Of a stretch of DNA of 64,000 nt, positions 1 to 8,509 are shown piece by piece (position 1 is the first letter of the stretch; each line of letters begins with the position of its first letter). The stretch is taken from contig NZ_PTJC01000005.1 of the NCBI RefSeq assembly GCF_002934605.1, positions 1,240,001 through 1,304,000 of the forward strand, read 5' to 3'. The translations under genes and the position numbers were made by a program. The DNA comes from Neolewinella xylanilytica. GTDB lineage: Bacteria; Bacteroidota; Bacteroidia; Chitinophagales; Saprospiraceae. The notes beneath the pieces are model-generated. The model saw nothing but the letters and a program-made list of their open reading frames with translations, did not search any database and was not told the DNA's origin.

Positions 1-37
1 GGCGGGCGAGGGCGTAGGCGGCGGAAGCTTGGGTCAT
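1..37 (-). CDS. 5' end of an unknown gene leaving the window
   Basis: An ATG on the minus strand at 37 opens a frame that stays open to the window edge and would begin MTQASAAYALA. Twelve codons cannot identify a family. It is listed because it would be transcribed away from arr and explains why the first bases look coding. It may be a chance frame. Confidence 0.3.
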   Translation of the reverse strand, partial: MTQASAAYALAR

Positions 38-584
38 GGTAGCGGGAGATGAAGGATTTACGGGATAACGGGGTGGGGGGCGGCGCAGGTTCGGGAAGGG
101 CTTGGGCGGCGGGGCGCGGGAAGTGTGCTTGCCCATCGCTTCCGGTGGCCATGGGACCTTGCTGCCCACTCCGCTGGAGGTTCTCCTGGGTTTGCTGCCT
201 TTAGTTTGTCGACCTCAACGAGTCAAGTGGCAAAAGCAGCCTACACCTCCCCTCGCACAGCTGTGGAACGCAGCCGCCGGGTGAAACCGATCTATGGGTA
301 TGGAACCGCTCCGCTGCCGCCGTAAATTGTACCGCTGAAGGCGTGGACGGCCGCTTTGGGAGGGATCCCGATAAAGCCCACCTGCCTTCAGCGAAATAGG
401 GGTATCGCCCCGCACCGCGATGCCCTGCCGTACCTGCTCTTCCGCGGCCACTGGTAGTGGCTAGACGCGTAAGCTTACCGAAGGCCATACCGGCAAGAGC
501 AAATAATAAGTTGCTAGCGACCGCTCGGTTGCATCCGGCGATTCGCTTTGCATGTATGGAAAGAAATGACTTAACCGGTTGATT
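38..584. other. Intergenic stretch without a supported gene
   Basis: I see no convincing coding region here; the open frames on both strands have no recognisable protein character. The stretch contains one member of the GC-rich repeat family described at 5496 (about 101-122). No clear promoter for the downstream arr gene could be fixed. Confidence 0.5.
101..122. repeat. Dispersed GC-rich repeat, copy L
   Basis: The block reads CTTGGGCGGCGGGGCGCGGG and resembles the minus-strand reading of the copy at 63689 and, more loosely, those at 5496 and 14017. It is a member of a short intergenic repeat family in this window. Confidence 0.35.
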
Positions 585-1043
585 ATGCAAACAGACCAAG
601 ATAAAAGCGGAATGCACCCGGCGGACCCGCGTCCAAGCCCCTTTGCTCAAACCTACTTCCACGGCACGAAGGCCGATCTCCAGCCCGGAGACCTCATCAC
701 CCCTGGCTTCAATTCAAATTTTGGTCAGCGAAGAAGCGCCCGGTATTGCTTCCTGACGGCTACCCTGGATGCCGCGATCTGGGGGGCTGAGCTGGCTGTC
801 GGTACCGGGCGGGAGCGGATCTACCTGGTCGAGCCGACGGGGCCCCTGGAAGACGACCCGGATGTAACGGACCGGAGGTTTCCCGGCAATCCCACGATGT
901 CCTACCGGGCTACCCAACCATTCAAGGTCGTCGGTGAAGTCACGCTATGGCAGGGACATCCGGCCGGGCAAATCCGGGCCATGAAGGACAGCTTAGCAAG
1001 GCTAGGGGAGCAGGGAATCGACTCCTTGAACGACACGGAATAG
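585..1043 (+). CDS. arr: Rifamycin (rifampin) ADP-ribosyltransferase Arr
   Basis: This 152-residue protein matches the compact Arr family, which inactivates rifamycins by ADP-ribosylating the ansa-chain hydroxyl using NAD+. The family signatures are all visible: YFHGTKADL (His26), the GFNSNFG stretch, RYCFLTATLDAAIWGAEL (Tyr54), and VEPTGPLEDDP (Asp90/91). These give the H-Y-D triad of Arr enzymes. A slightly longer frame starts at a TTG at 579; the ATG at 585 is preferred. No mobile element or other resistance gene is adjacent, so this looks like an intrinsic chromosomal arr. It lies 2 kb upstream of a second, PARP-type ADP-ribosyltransferase that is not closely related. Confidence 0.93.
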   Translation: MQTDQDKSGMHPADPRPSPFAQTYFHGTKADLQPGDLITPGFNSNFGQRRSARYCFLTATLDAAIWGAELAVGTGRERIYLVEPTGPLEDDPDVTDRRFPGNPTMSYRATQPFKVVGEVTLWQGHPAGQIRAMKDSLARLGEQGIDSLNDTE

Positions 1044-1181
1044 CGAAGCAGGCCGCCAATGCCGAACCGCTAAGGGGTAGTTTTCGCCTTGCTACTGGTT
1101 CGGAAAGGCGAAAGCGTTGCGGTGGCGTATTCCTGGTTGGTTTCCCCAACTCCCGCGGTCCGTCGCCCAGACGTTCGCCAG

Positions 1182-1982
1182 CTAGTTTTCGTTGATCCGG
1201 GAATGGATGAAATCGTCGCCCGCTTCCCGCCCGTCGATACGGAAGGAGAGGCCGAAGTCGATGAAGTAGTCGGTTAGGCCATCCCGTCCCTGCCAGCCGG
1301 CGGAGACGTCCAGCAAGAGATTGTCGCCCACCAGGCGGCCAAATCCGCCGTCGAAGTTGGCGGTGGCCCCGTCACTCAGGGAGCCGTACATCTCGACGAA
1401 GGAGCTCCAGTTTTCGCCGAGGGAAAAGCCAAGGGCCGAGGTGTAACCCGTGGTGCGGGTGTTGTTGCCGCTCCAGCTGCGATGGAGGTTAAGCGTAAGC
1501 CCGGTAGCCGAAGTCAGGCTCCAGCCCGCGCTCACGATGAAGTTGGCGCCGGTATGGTCGCGACGAAAGGCTTCGTCCTGGGCGGTGAGGAGGGCGCGCC
1601 CCTGGACCGCCAGGGAGGGTCGCCACCCGGCATTTTGTAGCAGGTTGTAGCGTAGCCCCAGCTGGGTATTGCTGATACCCCGCTCGCGGGTGGTGCGGCC
1701 ATTCGCTGCGGATGCTACGGAAGCGCCCGCGATGACGCCGCTAAGCTCCAGGTGATCGAGTAATCCTACCCGGATGACGGTGGTTTCGGTCAGGTTGGTG
1801 CGTTTATCCGCGCCTTCCCCGATCCAGTTGACGTTTAGCCCGGTCTGTATTTGGTAGACTCGTCGTCCGACGGTTAGCCCGCCGATGGACTGCCCCGGCC
1901 GGCCCGTCACGATGGTGGGGCGGTACTGGGCGGCCAGCAGGACGGGAAGGAGGAGGCAGAGGAACAGTTGGGCAAATTTCAT
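1182..1982 (-). CDS. Outer-membrane beta-barrel, phenol-degradation/transporter (MetA-type) family
   Basis: The 266-residue product starts with a signal peptide (MKFAQLFLCLLLPVLLAAQ) and continues as alternating beta-strand sequence with motifs typical of the 'transporter' family once named MetA pathway of phenol degradation (NLTETTVIRVGLLDHLELSG, then GLRYNLLQ). Such proteins are predicted outer-membrane barrels of unknown substrate. The open frame extends far upstream through the divergent SDR gene, but that part is antisense shadow; the ATG at 1982 directly before the signal peptide is the start. It is divergent from the SDR at 2136 with a 153-bp shared upstream region. Confidence 0.75.
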   Translation of the reverse strand: MKFAQLFLCLLLPVLLAAQYRPTIVTGRPGQSIGGLTVGRRVYQIQTGLNVNWIGEGADKRTNLTETTVIRVGLLDHLELSGVIAGASVASAANGRTTRERGISNTQLGLRYNLLQNAGWRPSLAVQGRALLTAQDEAFRRDHTGANFIVSAGWSLTSATGLTLNLHRSWSGNNTRTTGYTSALGFSLGENWSSFVEMYGSLSDGATANFDGGFGRLVGDNLLLDVSAGWQGRDGLTDYFIDFGLSFRIDGREAGDDFIHSRINEN

Positions 1983-2135
1983 GGTCACATAGCAGCCCGT
2001 TCGCACCCTTTGTTCCGATGGCGATAGCCGCGAAGGGGTGTCTTGAGCCCGCCGCGCTTCGGGATTCGGTGACGAAGCGGCGGCCATCCGAACCGGGTAC
2101 GGCAGGGAGTGGTTATGAACCCCCAAAGGAGAAAA

Positions 2136-2888
2136 ATGGAAAAACCCGTAGTCATCATCAGCGGTGCCGGTCAGGGCATCGGTCGTGCCACCGCCATTTA
2201 CCTGGCCGAACGCGGGCACCGGGTTGCCCTGCTGGAGCGGGACGAGGAAGCCGGCCGCGAAGCGCTGGCCGCCTGTGAGGCGCGGGGAGAAGCCCACTTC
2301 GTGGCTACTGACGTAGCGGAGGAAGCATCCGTCAAGCAAGCCATCGGAGAAGTAGTAGACCGGTGGGGGCGCCTCGACGGACTGGTCAACAACGCCGGCT
2401 TCGCCATCAACAAACCGATCGAAGTCCTTTCGCTGGACGAATGGAACCGGGTCATCGATACCAACCTGACCGGCGCCTTCCTCTGCACCAAGCACGCCGC
2501 TCCTCACCTTCGGTCCCGTCGGGGGGCGATCGTCAACCTGTCCTCTACCCGCCGGAAGATGTCCGAACCGGATACGGAAGCTTACTCCGCCTCCAAGGGG
2601 GGCATCTTCGCGCTCACCCACGCGCTGGCCATGAGTCTGGGGCCGGATGTACGGGTAAACAGCATCAGTCCGGGCTGGATCGACGTGACCCCCTGGCAAA
2701 AGGAAAGCGAGCGGGAGCCGGCGGAACTGAGCGAAGCGGATCACGAACAGCATCCCGTCGGCAGGGTAGGGGTGGCGCAAGACATTGCCGCGCTGGTCGA
2801 ATACCTGCTGTCCGAACGGGCGGGGTTCATCACCGGCCAGGACTTCGTGGTGGACGGGGGGATGACCCGGAAGATGATCTACGTTTGA
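2136..2888 (+). CDS. Short-chain dehydrogenase/reductase (classical SDR)
   Basis: A 250-residue NAD(P)-dependent oxidoreductase. The cofactor loop SGAGQGIG lies at residues 9-16, NNAG follows, and the catalytic YSASK has Tyr150 and Lys154. The C-terminal GQDFVVDGGMTRKMIY is usual for family members related to glucose/3-oxoacyl reductases. The start at 2136 is chosen because a purine-rich AAAGGAG lies just upstream and the family normally starts a few residues before the glycine loop; a GTG at 2109 and ATG at 2115 are alternatives. The substrate cannot be read from sequence. Confidence 0.88.
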   Translation: MEKPVVIISGAGQGIGRATAIYLAERGHRVALLERDEEAGREALAACEARGEAHFVATDVAEEASVKQAIGEVVDRWGRLDGLVNNAGFAINKPIEVLSLDEWNRVIDTNLTGAFLCTKHAAPHLRSRRGAIVNLSSTRRKMSEPDTEAYSASKGGIFALTHALAMSLGPDVRVNSISPGWIDVTPWQKESEREPAELSEADHEQHPVGRVGVAQDIAALVEYLLSERAGFITGQDFVVDGGMTRKMIYV

Positions 2889-2942
2889 GGGAGCTTCGTC
2901 TCCGAGCCACAGGGGTACGCCCGTCGATCTTGAATCCGCAAG

Positions 2943-2969
2943 TTGTACCGGGTAAAAGCCTTATCTTGA
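2943..2969 (+). promoter_or_regulatory. Candidate promoter of the DUF4157 effector gene
   Basis: A TTG at 2943-2945 is followed after 16 bases by TATCTTG at 2962-2968, resembling the Bacteroidota TTG / TAnnTTTG pair. It would put transcription start about 40 bases upstream of the ATG at 3019. The same TATCTTG box occurs before the GH78 gene at 5517. Confidence 0.3.
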
Positions 2970-3018
2970 AGGAAAGGCGGGGGACTTGTACGGCGTACAC
3001 AAAACGGAACGGAGGATT

Positions 3019-5373
3019 ATGAACACACACGCCGATCAGCGGCAAGCATCCGCCGGACATTCCGCGGCCTCCAGTGTTTCGCATCAGCAGCGGGATAGCG
3101 CAGCGGTTCGTCGATTCGTGGATGAGCGCCCGGCAGCCAGGGCCCAAGCAAGGTGGCAAGGCATCGCCGACGGTAGTCCGCGGGTAAAGCAACTACGGTC
3201 CGTGCAGGCCATGGCTAATGGCGGAGCGTCGCGGCAGCCCAACAAAACCGGTTTGCCGGACGGGTTGAAAGCCGGCCTGGAAAAGCTGTCCGGCTACGCG
3301 ATGGACGATGTCCGGGTACACTACGGTTCCCAGCAGCCCGCGCGTTTACAGGCCCATGCCTACGCGCAAGGGACCGCTATTCACCTGGCATCCGGGCAAG
3401 CCAAACACCTACCCCACGAAGCCTGGCACGTGGTACAGCAGAAGCAGGGACGGGTGAGGCCTACCTTCCGCCTGGGCGGGGAAGCAATTAACGACGATGC
3501 CGGCCTGGAACGGGAGGCGGACGTCATGGGCGCCAGAGCCAACCGACCGGCAGCCGGGCTCGCTGCACCCGTAGGTAGCCCCCACTGTGGGGATTGTGGT
3601 TGTGCCAGCTGCACGGGGTCAAGCGAGACGGCCGCGCCCGTTGCCCGCCGGGCGCTATCCGTTGCGGGGTACGTACAGCGAATCGCCATCGATGGACTGG
3701 CGCCGGACCTACAAACGGCGCTGGTGGCGGCATACCGGGCGGATGCCAGCAATGGCGACATGTGGGGGCGGGAAAGCGACATCGCGGCTTTAGCCATTGG
3801 TTTGGGAATCCGTATCCACGTCCTGAATTTCTCCGCCGATCCGTCGGCACCCGGAACGGATAACGTCCAGACGTACGGCGGGGGCGGCAGGCCCATTTAT
3901 TTGCATTACTCCGGCGACCACTACGACGTGCTGGAACCGGCGCAAAACGGGCTTTATGCTAATGCGACTATCGGTCAGCGGTTTCGCCGGTTTCCGATCC
4001 CGGGCAACGGGAACTGCCTCTTCGCCGCGATCTGGCAGGCGGCCAAAACGGAAGCCGAAACGGCCCGGAGGGTAGCCGATCCCGACGGTAATCCCATTAG
4101 CAGTATGGACGAAGGGCAACGTTTTCTTCGCGCGTTCTGCCACGGCGGCGATGCTCCCCTGGTGCCGGAAGCCGCCGTCCTGCAGGAGATCGCAGCGATG
4201 GATGACGGGCTGTCCGACGAGCACATCGGCCCCCACCTGACCGCTGGCCTGCTGCCCTATAGCGTCGCTCCGGAAGGCGACGCGGGCCAGGTGCGGCGGC
4301 GCCGAAAAAAAGGGAGGAAACATCGGGTAAAAAAGAAAAAGAAACCCCCGGCTAGCGCGCTCCCCGTTGCGCCGCTGAAGGCTGCGGTGCTGTCGGCGAA
4401 GGAAGCCACTGCCAGGCTTGCAAAGTTTAAATCGGCGCCGGATTACTGGGCCACCCTGGCCTGGACCCCGATCTCGGAGTACGCGATGAAGGCGAACCTG
4501 CCCCGGGAGGACCCCTTGTTCGCGGCGATTCAGGCATCCGTATCGGCTGGCATTGCCAACCAACCCTACGTTTCCGGTAAGGGGGAGAGCACCCGGATGG
4601 AGGTGGTCGAGAAAGCGGTTGCCGCCCTGAAAGCCAAGAAGAAACTGTCGGAGCAGGAAGTTGCCAAGCTGAAGACCCTGGAACGGCGGCTGACGGAGAA
4701 ACAACGGGGCGGCGCGCCGCCCCCCCGGTCCCGACCGGTGGAGATCGACCGCATCGAGGTCATCGCCAACCAGCGCCTTTGGAACGCCTACCAGGCGGCC
4801 AATCAATCGATTCGGGCGGACCTCACCCAGCGCAGGGACACAGACCCGCTCAATAAAGTGAAATTCGCCGGGGCGAAGGACCAGACTTTGGACGACAGCG
4901 TAGGGGAAAAGCGGTTATTTCACGCCTCCTCTCCCGAGATCCTGGATATGATCGAAACGGGCGGGTTCAATCCGGCCTACTCTGCTAATAAGGCGAAACC
5001 CGGCGAGAAACCCCGCTACGGGCCGCTCGGACAAGGCGCCTACTTCGCCGACGTGATGTCGAAGGCCATGACCTACACCCAGTGCCCGGTGTGCTCCGAC
5101 TACGACTGCCAAGTGCATAAGGAGGAAAACTCGGAGATATTGCTGAGCCGCGTGCTGCTGGGGCATGTGAAGAAGGCCCACTCCTTTTTGCAGCCGGGGA
5201 ACCTCCGGGGAGAGGATCTGTCCATGGGCAAAGCCGGGCGGCATTCCGTCTACAGCGAAGGCATAAAGGGATCAAAAAACCTGTTCACGGCGGCCTCCGG
5301 TCTGAACGAATACGCCGTGCGTCAGGCGGCGCAGACGTATCCGGAATTTCGGATTTACTACAAGACCAAGTAG
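3019..5373 (+). CDS. Multidomain eCIS-type effector: DUF4157, permuted OTU protease, tankyrase-like PARP
   Basis: A 784-residue protein with no signal peptide. Residues about 40-68 carry ADGSPRVKQLRSVQAMAN, a leader seen in DUF4157 proteins, and DUF4157 follows with HEAWHVVQQ (HExxH at 133-137). DUF4157 marks cargo of extracellular contractile injection systems. Residues about 240-400 look like an OTU cysteine protease in swapped order: the His half (WGRESDIAALA..., GDHYDVL, His301) precedes the Cys half (GNGNCLFAAI, Cys333). A basic tract, RRRRKKGRKHRVKKKKK (426-442), resembles a nuclear localisation signal. The C-terminus (about 630-784) is a PARP domain with His635, Tyr675 (GAYFAD) and Glu764 (NEYAV), plus a CPVC-x4-CQVH knuckle (689-700) where tankyrases bind zinc. 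A frame extends to 2986; ATG 3019 follows GGAGG. The activity assignments are inferred from motifs. Confidence 0.82.
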   Translation: MNTHADQRQASAGHSAASSVSHQQRDSAAVRRFVDERPAARAQARWQGIADGSPRVKQLRSVQAMANGGASRQPNKTGLPDGLKAGLEKLSGYAMDDVRVHYGSQQPARLQAHAYAQGTAIHLASGQAKHLPHEAWHVVQQKQGRVRPTFRLGGEAINDDAGLEREADVMGARANRPAAGLAAPVGSPHCGDCGCASCTGSSETAAPVARRALSVAGYVQRIAIDGLAPDLQTALVAAYRADASNGDMWGRESDIAALAIGLGIRIHVLNFSADPSAPGTDNVQTYGGGGRPIYLHYSGDHYDVLEPAQNGLYANATIGQRFRRFPIPGNGNCLFAAIWQAAKTEAETARRVADPDGNPISSMDEGQRFLRAFCHGGDAPLVPEAAVLQEIAAMDDGLSDEHIGPHLTAGLLPYSVAPEGDAGQVRRRRKKGRKHRVKKKKKPPASALPVAPLKAAVLSAKEATARLAKFKSAPDYWATLAWTPISEYAMKANLPREDPLFAAIQASVSAGIANQPYVSGKGESTRMEVVEKAVAALKAKKKLSEQEVAKLKTLERRLTEKQRGGAPPPRSRPVEIDRIEVIANQRLWNAYQAANQSIRADLTQRRDTDPLNKVKFAGAKDQTLDDSVGEKRLFHASSPEILDMIETGGFNPAYSANKAKPGEKPRYGPLGQGAYFADVMSKAMTYTQCPVCSDYDCQVHKEENSEILLSRVLLGHVKKAHSFLQPGNLRGEDLSMGKAGRHSVYSEGIKGSKNLFTAASGLNEYAVRQAAQTYPEFRIYYKTK

Positions 5374-5495
5374 GACGCGGACAAGGGTCCGTTGAGCGTC
5401 GCGCCCTCCACGTGCCGGATCCTAGAGTACGCTTGGTGTATCCCCCCTGGCGGGTTTAAACGAGCGCTTTGGGGTAGCCGGGGCCGCAGATTCTT

Positions 5496-5515
5496 TGCGC
5501 CGGAGCGCGGGAGCA
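5496..5515. repeat. Dispersed GC-rich repeat, reference copy
   Basis: The block TGCGCCGGAGCGCGGGAGCA recurs almost exactly at 14017-14036, and in reverse at 18760-18776 and 63689-63710, with looser copies at 101, 9627, 20226 and 26074. The core GCGC-CGGA-GCGC can form a small hairpin. Most copies are intergenic. Confidence 0.6.
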
Positions 5516-5516
5516 A

Positions 5517-5523
5517 TATCTTG
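5517..5523 (+). promoter_or_regulatory. Candidate -7 box for the GH78 gene
   Basis: TATCTTG lies 23 bases upstream of the ATG at 5546 and resembles the Bacteroidota TAnnTTTG element. The -33 region would fall inside the GC-rich repeat and shows no clear TTG. Confidence 0.3.
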
Positions 5524-5545
5524 TCGTAAGCTTAATCGTCGATCC

Positions 5546-7951
5546 ATGCCCGTTTTCATCCGCTACCCTTACGGTATCCTGTTCCTTCGTTTACTGCTGA
5601 TTGGCTTCACCCCCTTGTCGGCCCAAACGCCCGAAAGCTTAGAGCGAACTCCCTGGCCGGCCCAGTGGATCGCCGTACCCGGCACGGATCCCGAGGCCTA
5701 CGGCGTTTACCTTTTTCGCAAACAATTTACCGTGGAGGAGCCGCCGGTGTCCTTCCCCGTTTACGTCTCCGCCGACAACGACTACCAACTCTACGTGAAC
5801 GGTAACTTCGTCGCCCGGGGGCCGGCCAAGAGCGACCTCGACCACTGGAATTACGATAGCCTCGACCTGGCTCCCTTTCTGACCGCCGGCACCAACACCC
5901 TGGCCGCCCGGGTTTGGAACGCGGGCCCCTTTCGCCAAGAAGCGCAGATCACCTACCAGACCGGTCTCCTGTTTCAGGGAGCCACCCCGGAAACGCGGGC
6001 AGTCAATACCGACACCAGTTGGGTAGGGCGGGAGGATAGCAGCTACCGGCCCGTGCCGGTGAGCCCCTACGGTCCCGGCCCGGGCCGAATCGGGATGTAC
6101 GGCTATTACGTGGCCGGCCCCGGCGACCGGGTGGATATGGCACGGCGGGTCGTTGGATGGGAGCAGGCCGATTTCGACGCCGGCGGGTGGCAAGCCGCCC
6201 GGGCGATCGCGCCGGGGGTACCCCGCCATTCGGTGGGCATGGACGCCCGGGAGCCATGGCGGCTGGTGGCCTCTCTGGTGCCGCAAATGGAGCGGAGGCC
6301 GGAACGCTTCGCCGCCGTCCGCCGGTCAGCCGGAGCGACCGTTCCCGATGGATTCCTTTCCGGCTCGGGTAGGGTAACGGTTCCCGCCCGCACCACGGCT
6401 ACGATCTTGCTGGATCAGGGCCACCTGACCAATGCCTTCCCCACCTTCCACCTGGGCGGGGGGGCGGGCGGCCGGGTGGTGATCGTCTACGCCGAAGCGC
6501 TCTACGAAGCCGACCTGCGCACCAAGAACGACCGGGACGTGGTGGAGGGAAAGTCGATCCTCGGTCGGCAGGACAGCGTGTTTACGGATGGCTCGGCGGA
6601 CCAGCTTTTCTCCCCCCTTTCGTACCGCACCTACCGCTACGTGGAGCTGCGGATCACCACCGGGGCCGATCCGCTGACCATTGCCGACATCTCGGCGGTA
6701 GCGGTGGGCTACCCCTTCGAACGAACGGCCACCCTGGAAACCTCGCTCCCCGAAATGGATACCATGCTGGACATCGGCTGGCGGACGGCCCGGCTGTGCG
6801 CGATGGACACCTACATGGACTGCCCCTACTGGGAGCAGCTGCAGTACATCGGAGATACGCGCATTCAGGCACTCGTGTCCCTCTACAATAGCGGTGACGA
6901 CCGCCTAGTCAGGAACGCCCTGAACCTCATAAACTACAGCCGGCAGCCGGAGGGCATCACCCTGAGTCGCTACCCGACGAACATCAAGCAGATCATCTCT
7001 CCGTTTTCCCTCTGGTACATCGGTATGTTGCGGGATTATATGTGGTACGGCAGCGACCGGGCCTTCGTAGCGGACAAGCTCTTCGGTACCCGCCAGGTAC
7101 TGGACTACTTCGGGAAGTTCCAGGCGGCGGACGGTTCCCTGAAGCAGCTGCCAAACTGGGCGTATTCCGACTGGGTGAACGCGTGGAGACGGGGCGAGCC
7201 GCCGAGAAGCCAGGCGGGCTTTTCCGCGGTTCTGGACTTACAGCTGCTGCTGGCCTACCAGAACGCCCGTCAGTTGGAGACGGAGCTGGGCATGCCGGTC
7301 TTCGCGGAACTGTACGCGAACAAGATGGAGCAATTATCCGCGACCATCCGGGACAAGTACTGGGTTGCCGACCGCCAACTCTTTGCCGACAACGAGGACC
7401 GCAATTCGTATTCCCAGCACGCGAATGCCCTGGCGATCCTGGCGGGCGTTGTACCGGAAACGGAACTGGAGGCACTCGGGCGGCGGTTGTTGCAGGAAGA
7501 TGATCTGGCCCCCGCCTCGATCTACTTTAAATACTATTTACATCAAGCGCTGACGCGGGCCGGCCTCGGCGACGATTACCTCGACTGGCTGGACATCTGG
7601 CGGCGCAACATCGACCTGGGCCTGACCACCTGGGGGGAAGATTCCGACGTGGAGGATACCCGCTCGGACTGCCACGCCTGGGGGTCGAGTCCGAACATCG
7701 AATTCTTCCGCACCGTACTGGGGATCGACAGTGCGTCGCCCCACTTTAAAACGGTCCGCATTACGCCCCACCTCGGGGAAATCCGTGCAATCGCGGGGGA
7801 GATACCGCACCCCGCGGGGAGCATTGCGGTGGCGTACGATTTGGACACAGGGGAGGCGCGGATCACTTTGCCGAAGGGCATCACCGGGGAATTCGTGTGG
7901 GCCGGCCGGTCGGTGGCGCTGGCCGATGGGGAGAATGTGGTGGACATGTAG
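5546..7951 (+). CDS. Secreted alpha-L-rhamnosidase (GH78 family)
   Basis: An 801-residue secreted glycosidase with an N-terminal signal peptide ending near LSAQT. The first part is a beta-sandwich with the GH78 signature WPAQWIA, YLFRKQF and the sugar-binding segment YVSADNDYQLYVNG. The (alpha/alpha)6 barrel carries DTYMDCPYWEQLQYIGDTR, with Glu430 and Asp437 at the positions expected for the acid catalyst region, and the late DCHAWGSSPN motif. Family members release terminal L-rhamnose from pectic side chains or glycosides. The start at 5546 is chosen because it puts the signal peptide at the N-terminus; an in-frame extension to 5495 has no such feature. Confidence 0.9.
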   Translation: MPVFIRYPYGILFLRLLLIGFTPLSAQTPESLERTPWPAQWIAVPGTDPEAYGVYLFRKQFTVEEPPVSFPVYVSADNDYQLYVNGNFVARGPAKSDLDHWNYDSLDLAPFLTAGTNTLAARVWNAGPFRQEAQITYQTGLLFQGATPETRAVNTDTSWVGREDSSYRPVPVSPYGPGPGRIGMYGYYVAGPGDRVDMARRVVGWEQADFDAGGWQAARAIAPGVPRHSVGMDAREPWRLVASLVPQMERRPERFAAVRRSAGATVPDGFLSGSGRVTVPARTTATILLDQGHLTNAFPTFHLGGGAGGRVVIVYAEALYEADLRTKNDRDVVEGKSILGRQDSVFTDGSADQLFSPLSYRTYRYVELRITTGADPLTIADISAVAVGYPFERTATLETSLPEMDTMLDIGWRTARLCAMDTYMDCPYWEQLQYIGDTRIQALVSLYNSGDDRLVRNALNLINYSRQPEGITLSRYPTNIKQIISPFSLWYIGMLRDYMWYGSDRAFVADKLFGTRQVLDYFGKFQAADGSLKQLPNWAYSDWVNAWRRGEPPRSQAGFSAVLDLQLLLAYQNARQLETELGMPVFAELYANKMEQLSATIRDKYWVADRQLFADNEDRNSYSQHANALAILAGVVPETELEALGRRLLQEDDLAPASIYFKYYLHQALTRAGLGDDYLDWLDIWRRNIDLGLTTWGEDSDVEDTRSDCHAWGSSPNIEFFRTVLGIDSASPHFKTVRITPHLGEIRAIAGEIPHPAGSIAVAYDLDTGEARITLPKGITGEFVWAGRSVALADGENVVDM

Positions 7952-7958
7952 GTTGAAG

Positions 7959-8350
7959 CATCCACGGAGAGTTGGTGGGCGGGGCATCTCCACCCGGAGG
8001 GTACCCGGCCTTTGGCGTATTTACGGGCCGAGGACAATCTAGGGTCGAGACTTTCCAAGTCGAGATGCGACACGGGGAAGCTCGGCCCCGAGGTAAATAT
8101 CATCCACGGTGAGTTGGTGGGCGGGGTATCTCAACCCGGAGGGCACCCGGCCTTGGAGTGGTTGCAGCGGCCAGGAACAATCCAGGGTCGAGACTTTCCA
8201 AGTCGAGATGCGACACGGGGAAGCTCGCCCCCGAGGGAAAAATCATTCACGGTGAGTTGGTAGGCGTGGCAGCTCCGCCCGGAGGGCCTCGACCTTGGAT
8301 CTTGGCGTGGATAGTGTTCCGTTCCAGGGTCGAACCCCTTTCAGGGTGAG
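7959..8350. repeat. Tandem repeat, 142-143 bp unit, about 2.7 copies
   Basis: The units begin CATCCACGG at 7959, CATCCACGG at 8101 and CATTCACGG at 8244. Copies 1 and 2 share GAGTTGGTGGGCGGGG and a conserved 44-base core at 8041-8084 and 8183-8226, which contains the small palindrome GACTT-TCC-AAGTC. Copy 3 is degenerate and shortened. No stable reading frame is conserved across the units, so this is non-coding repeat DNA between the GH78 and propeller genes. Confidence 0.85.
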
Positions 8351-8509
8351 CTAGTGTACGTGGTTTCTCGGCACGGAGCGGGCCCGGTTCCGACGGATCG
8401 AATACTGCATCGCGTGCCCAGACAAGTGGGGCGCTACGAATCCAAAACGACCCACCCCCGCACCATCCCCGCCCCACCGGGTTAAGTAGGTGAAATCAAG
8501 CACCCACCC

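Larger units (their letters stand above)
5374..5545. other. Spacer before GH78 gene
   Basis: No coding region is seen. It holds a copy of the GC-rich repeat (5496-5515) directly abutting the TATCTTG box at 5517. No intrinsic terminator is visible after the effector gene. Confidence 0.4.

Noticed and set aside
1182..2780. A 532-codon minus-strand frame spanning the transporter and the SDR.
   Set aside because: Its first half is antisense to the clear SDR gene; only the part from ATG 1982 has a signal peptide and family motifs.
585..5373. The arr gene and the PARP-type effector as parts of one toxin-related unit.
   Set aside because: They belong to different ADP-ribosyltransferase families, have different apparent roles and lie 2 kb apart with two other genes between.
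7959..8350. CRISPR array.
   Set aside because: The repeats are 142 bp long with no unique short spacers and no cas genes nearby.
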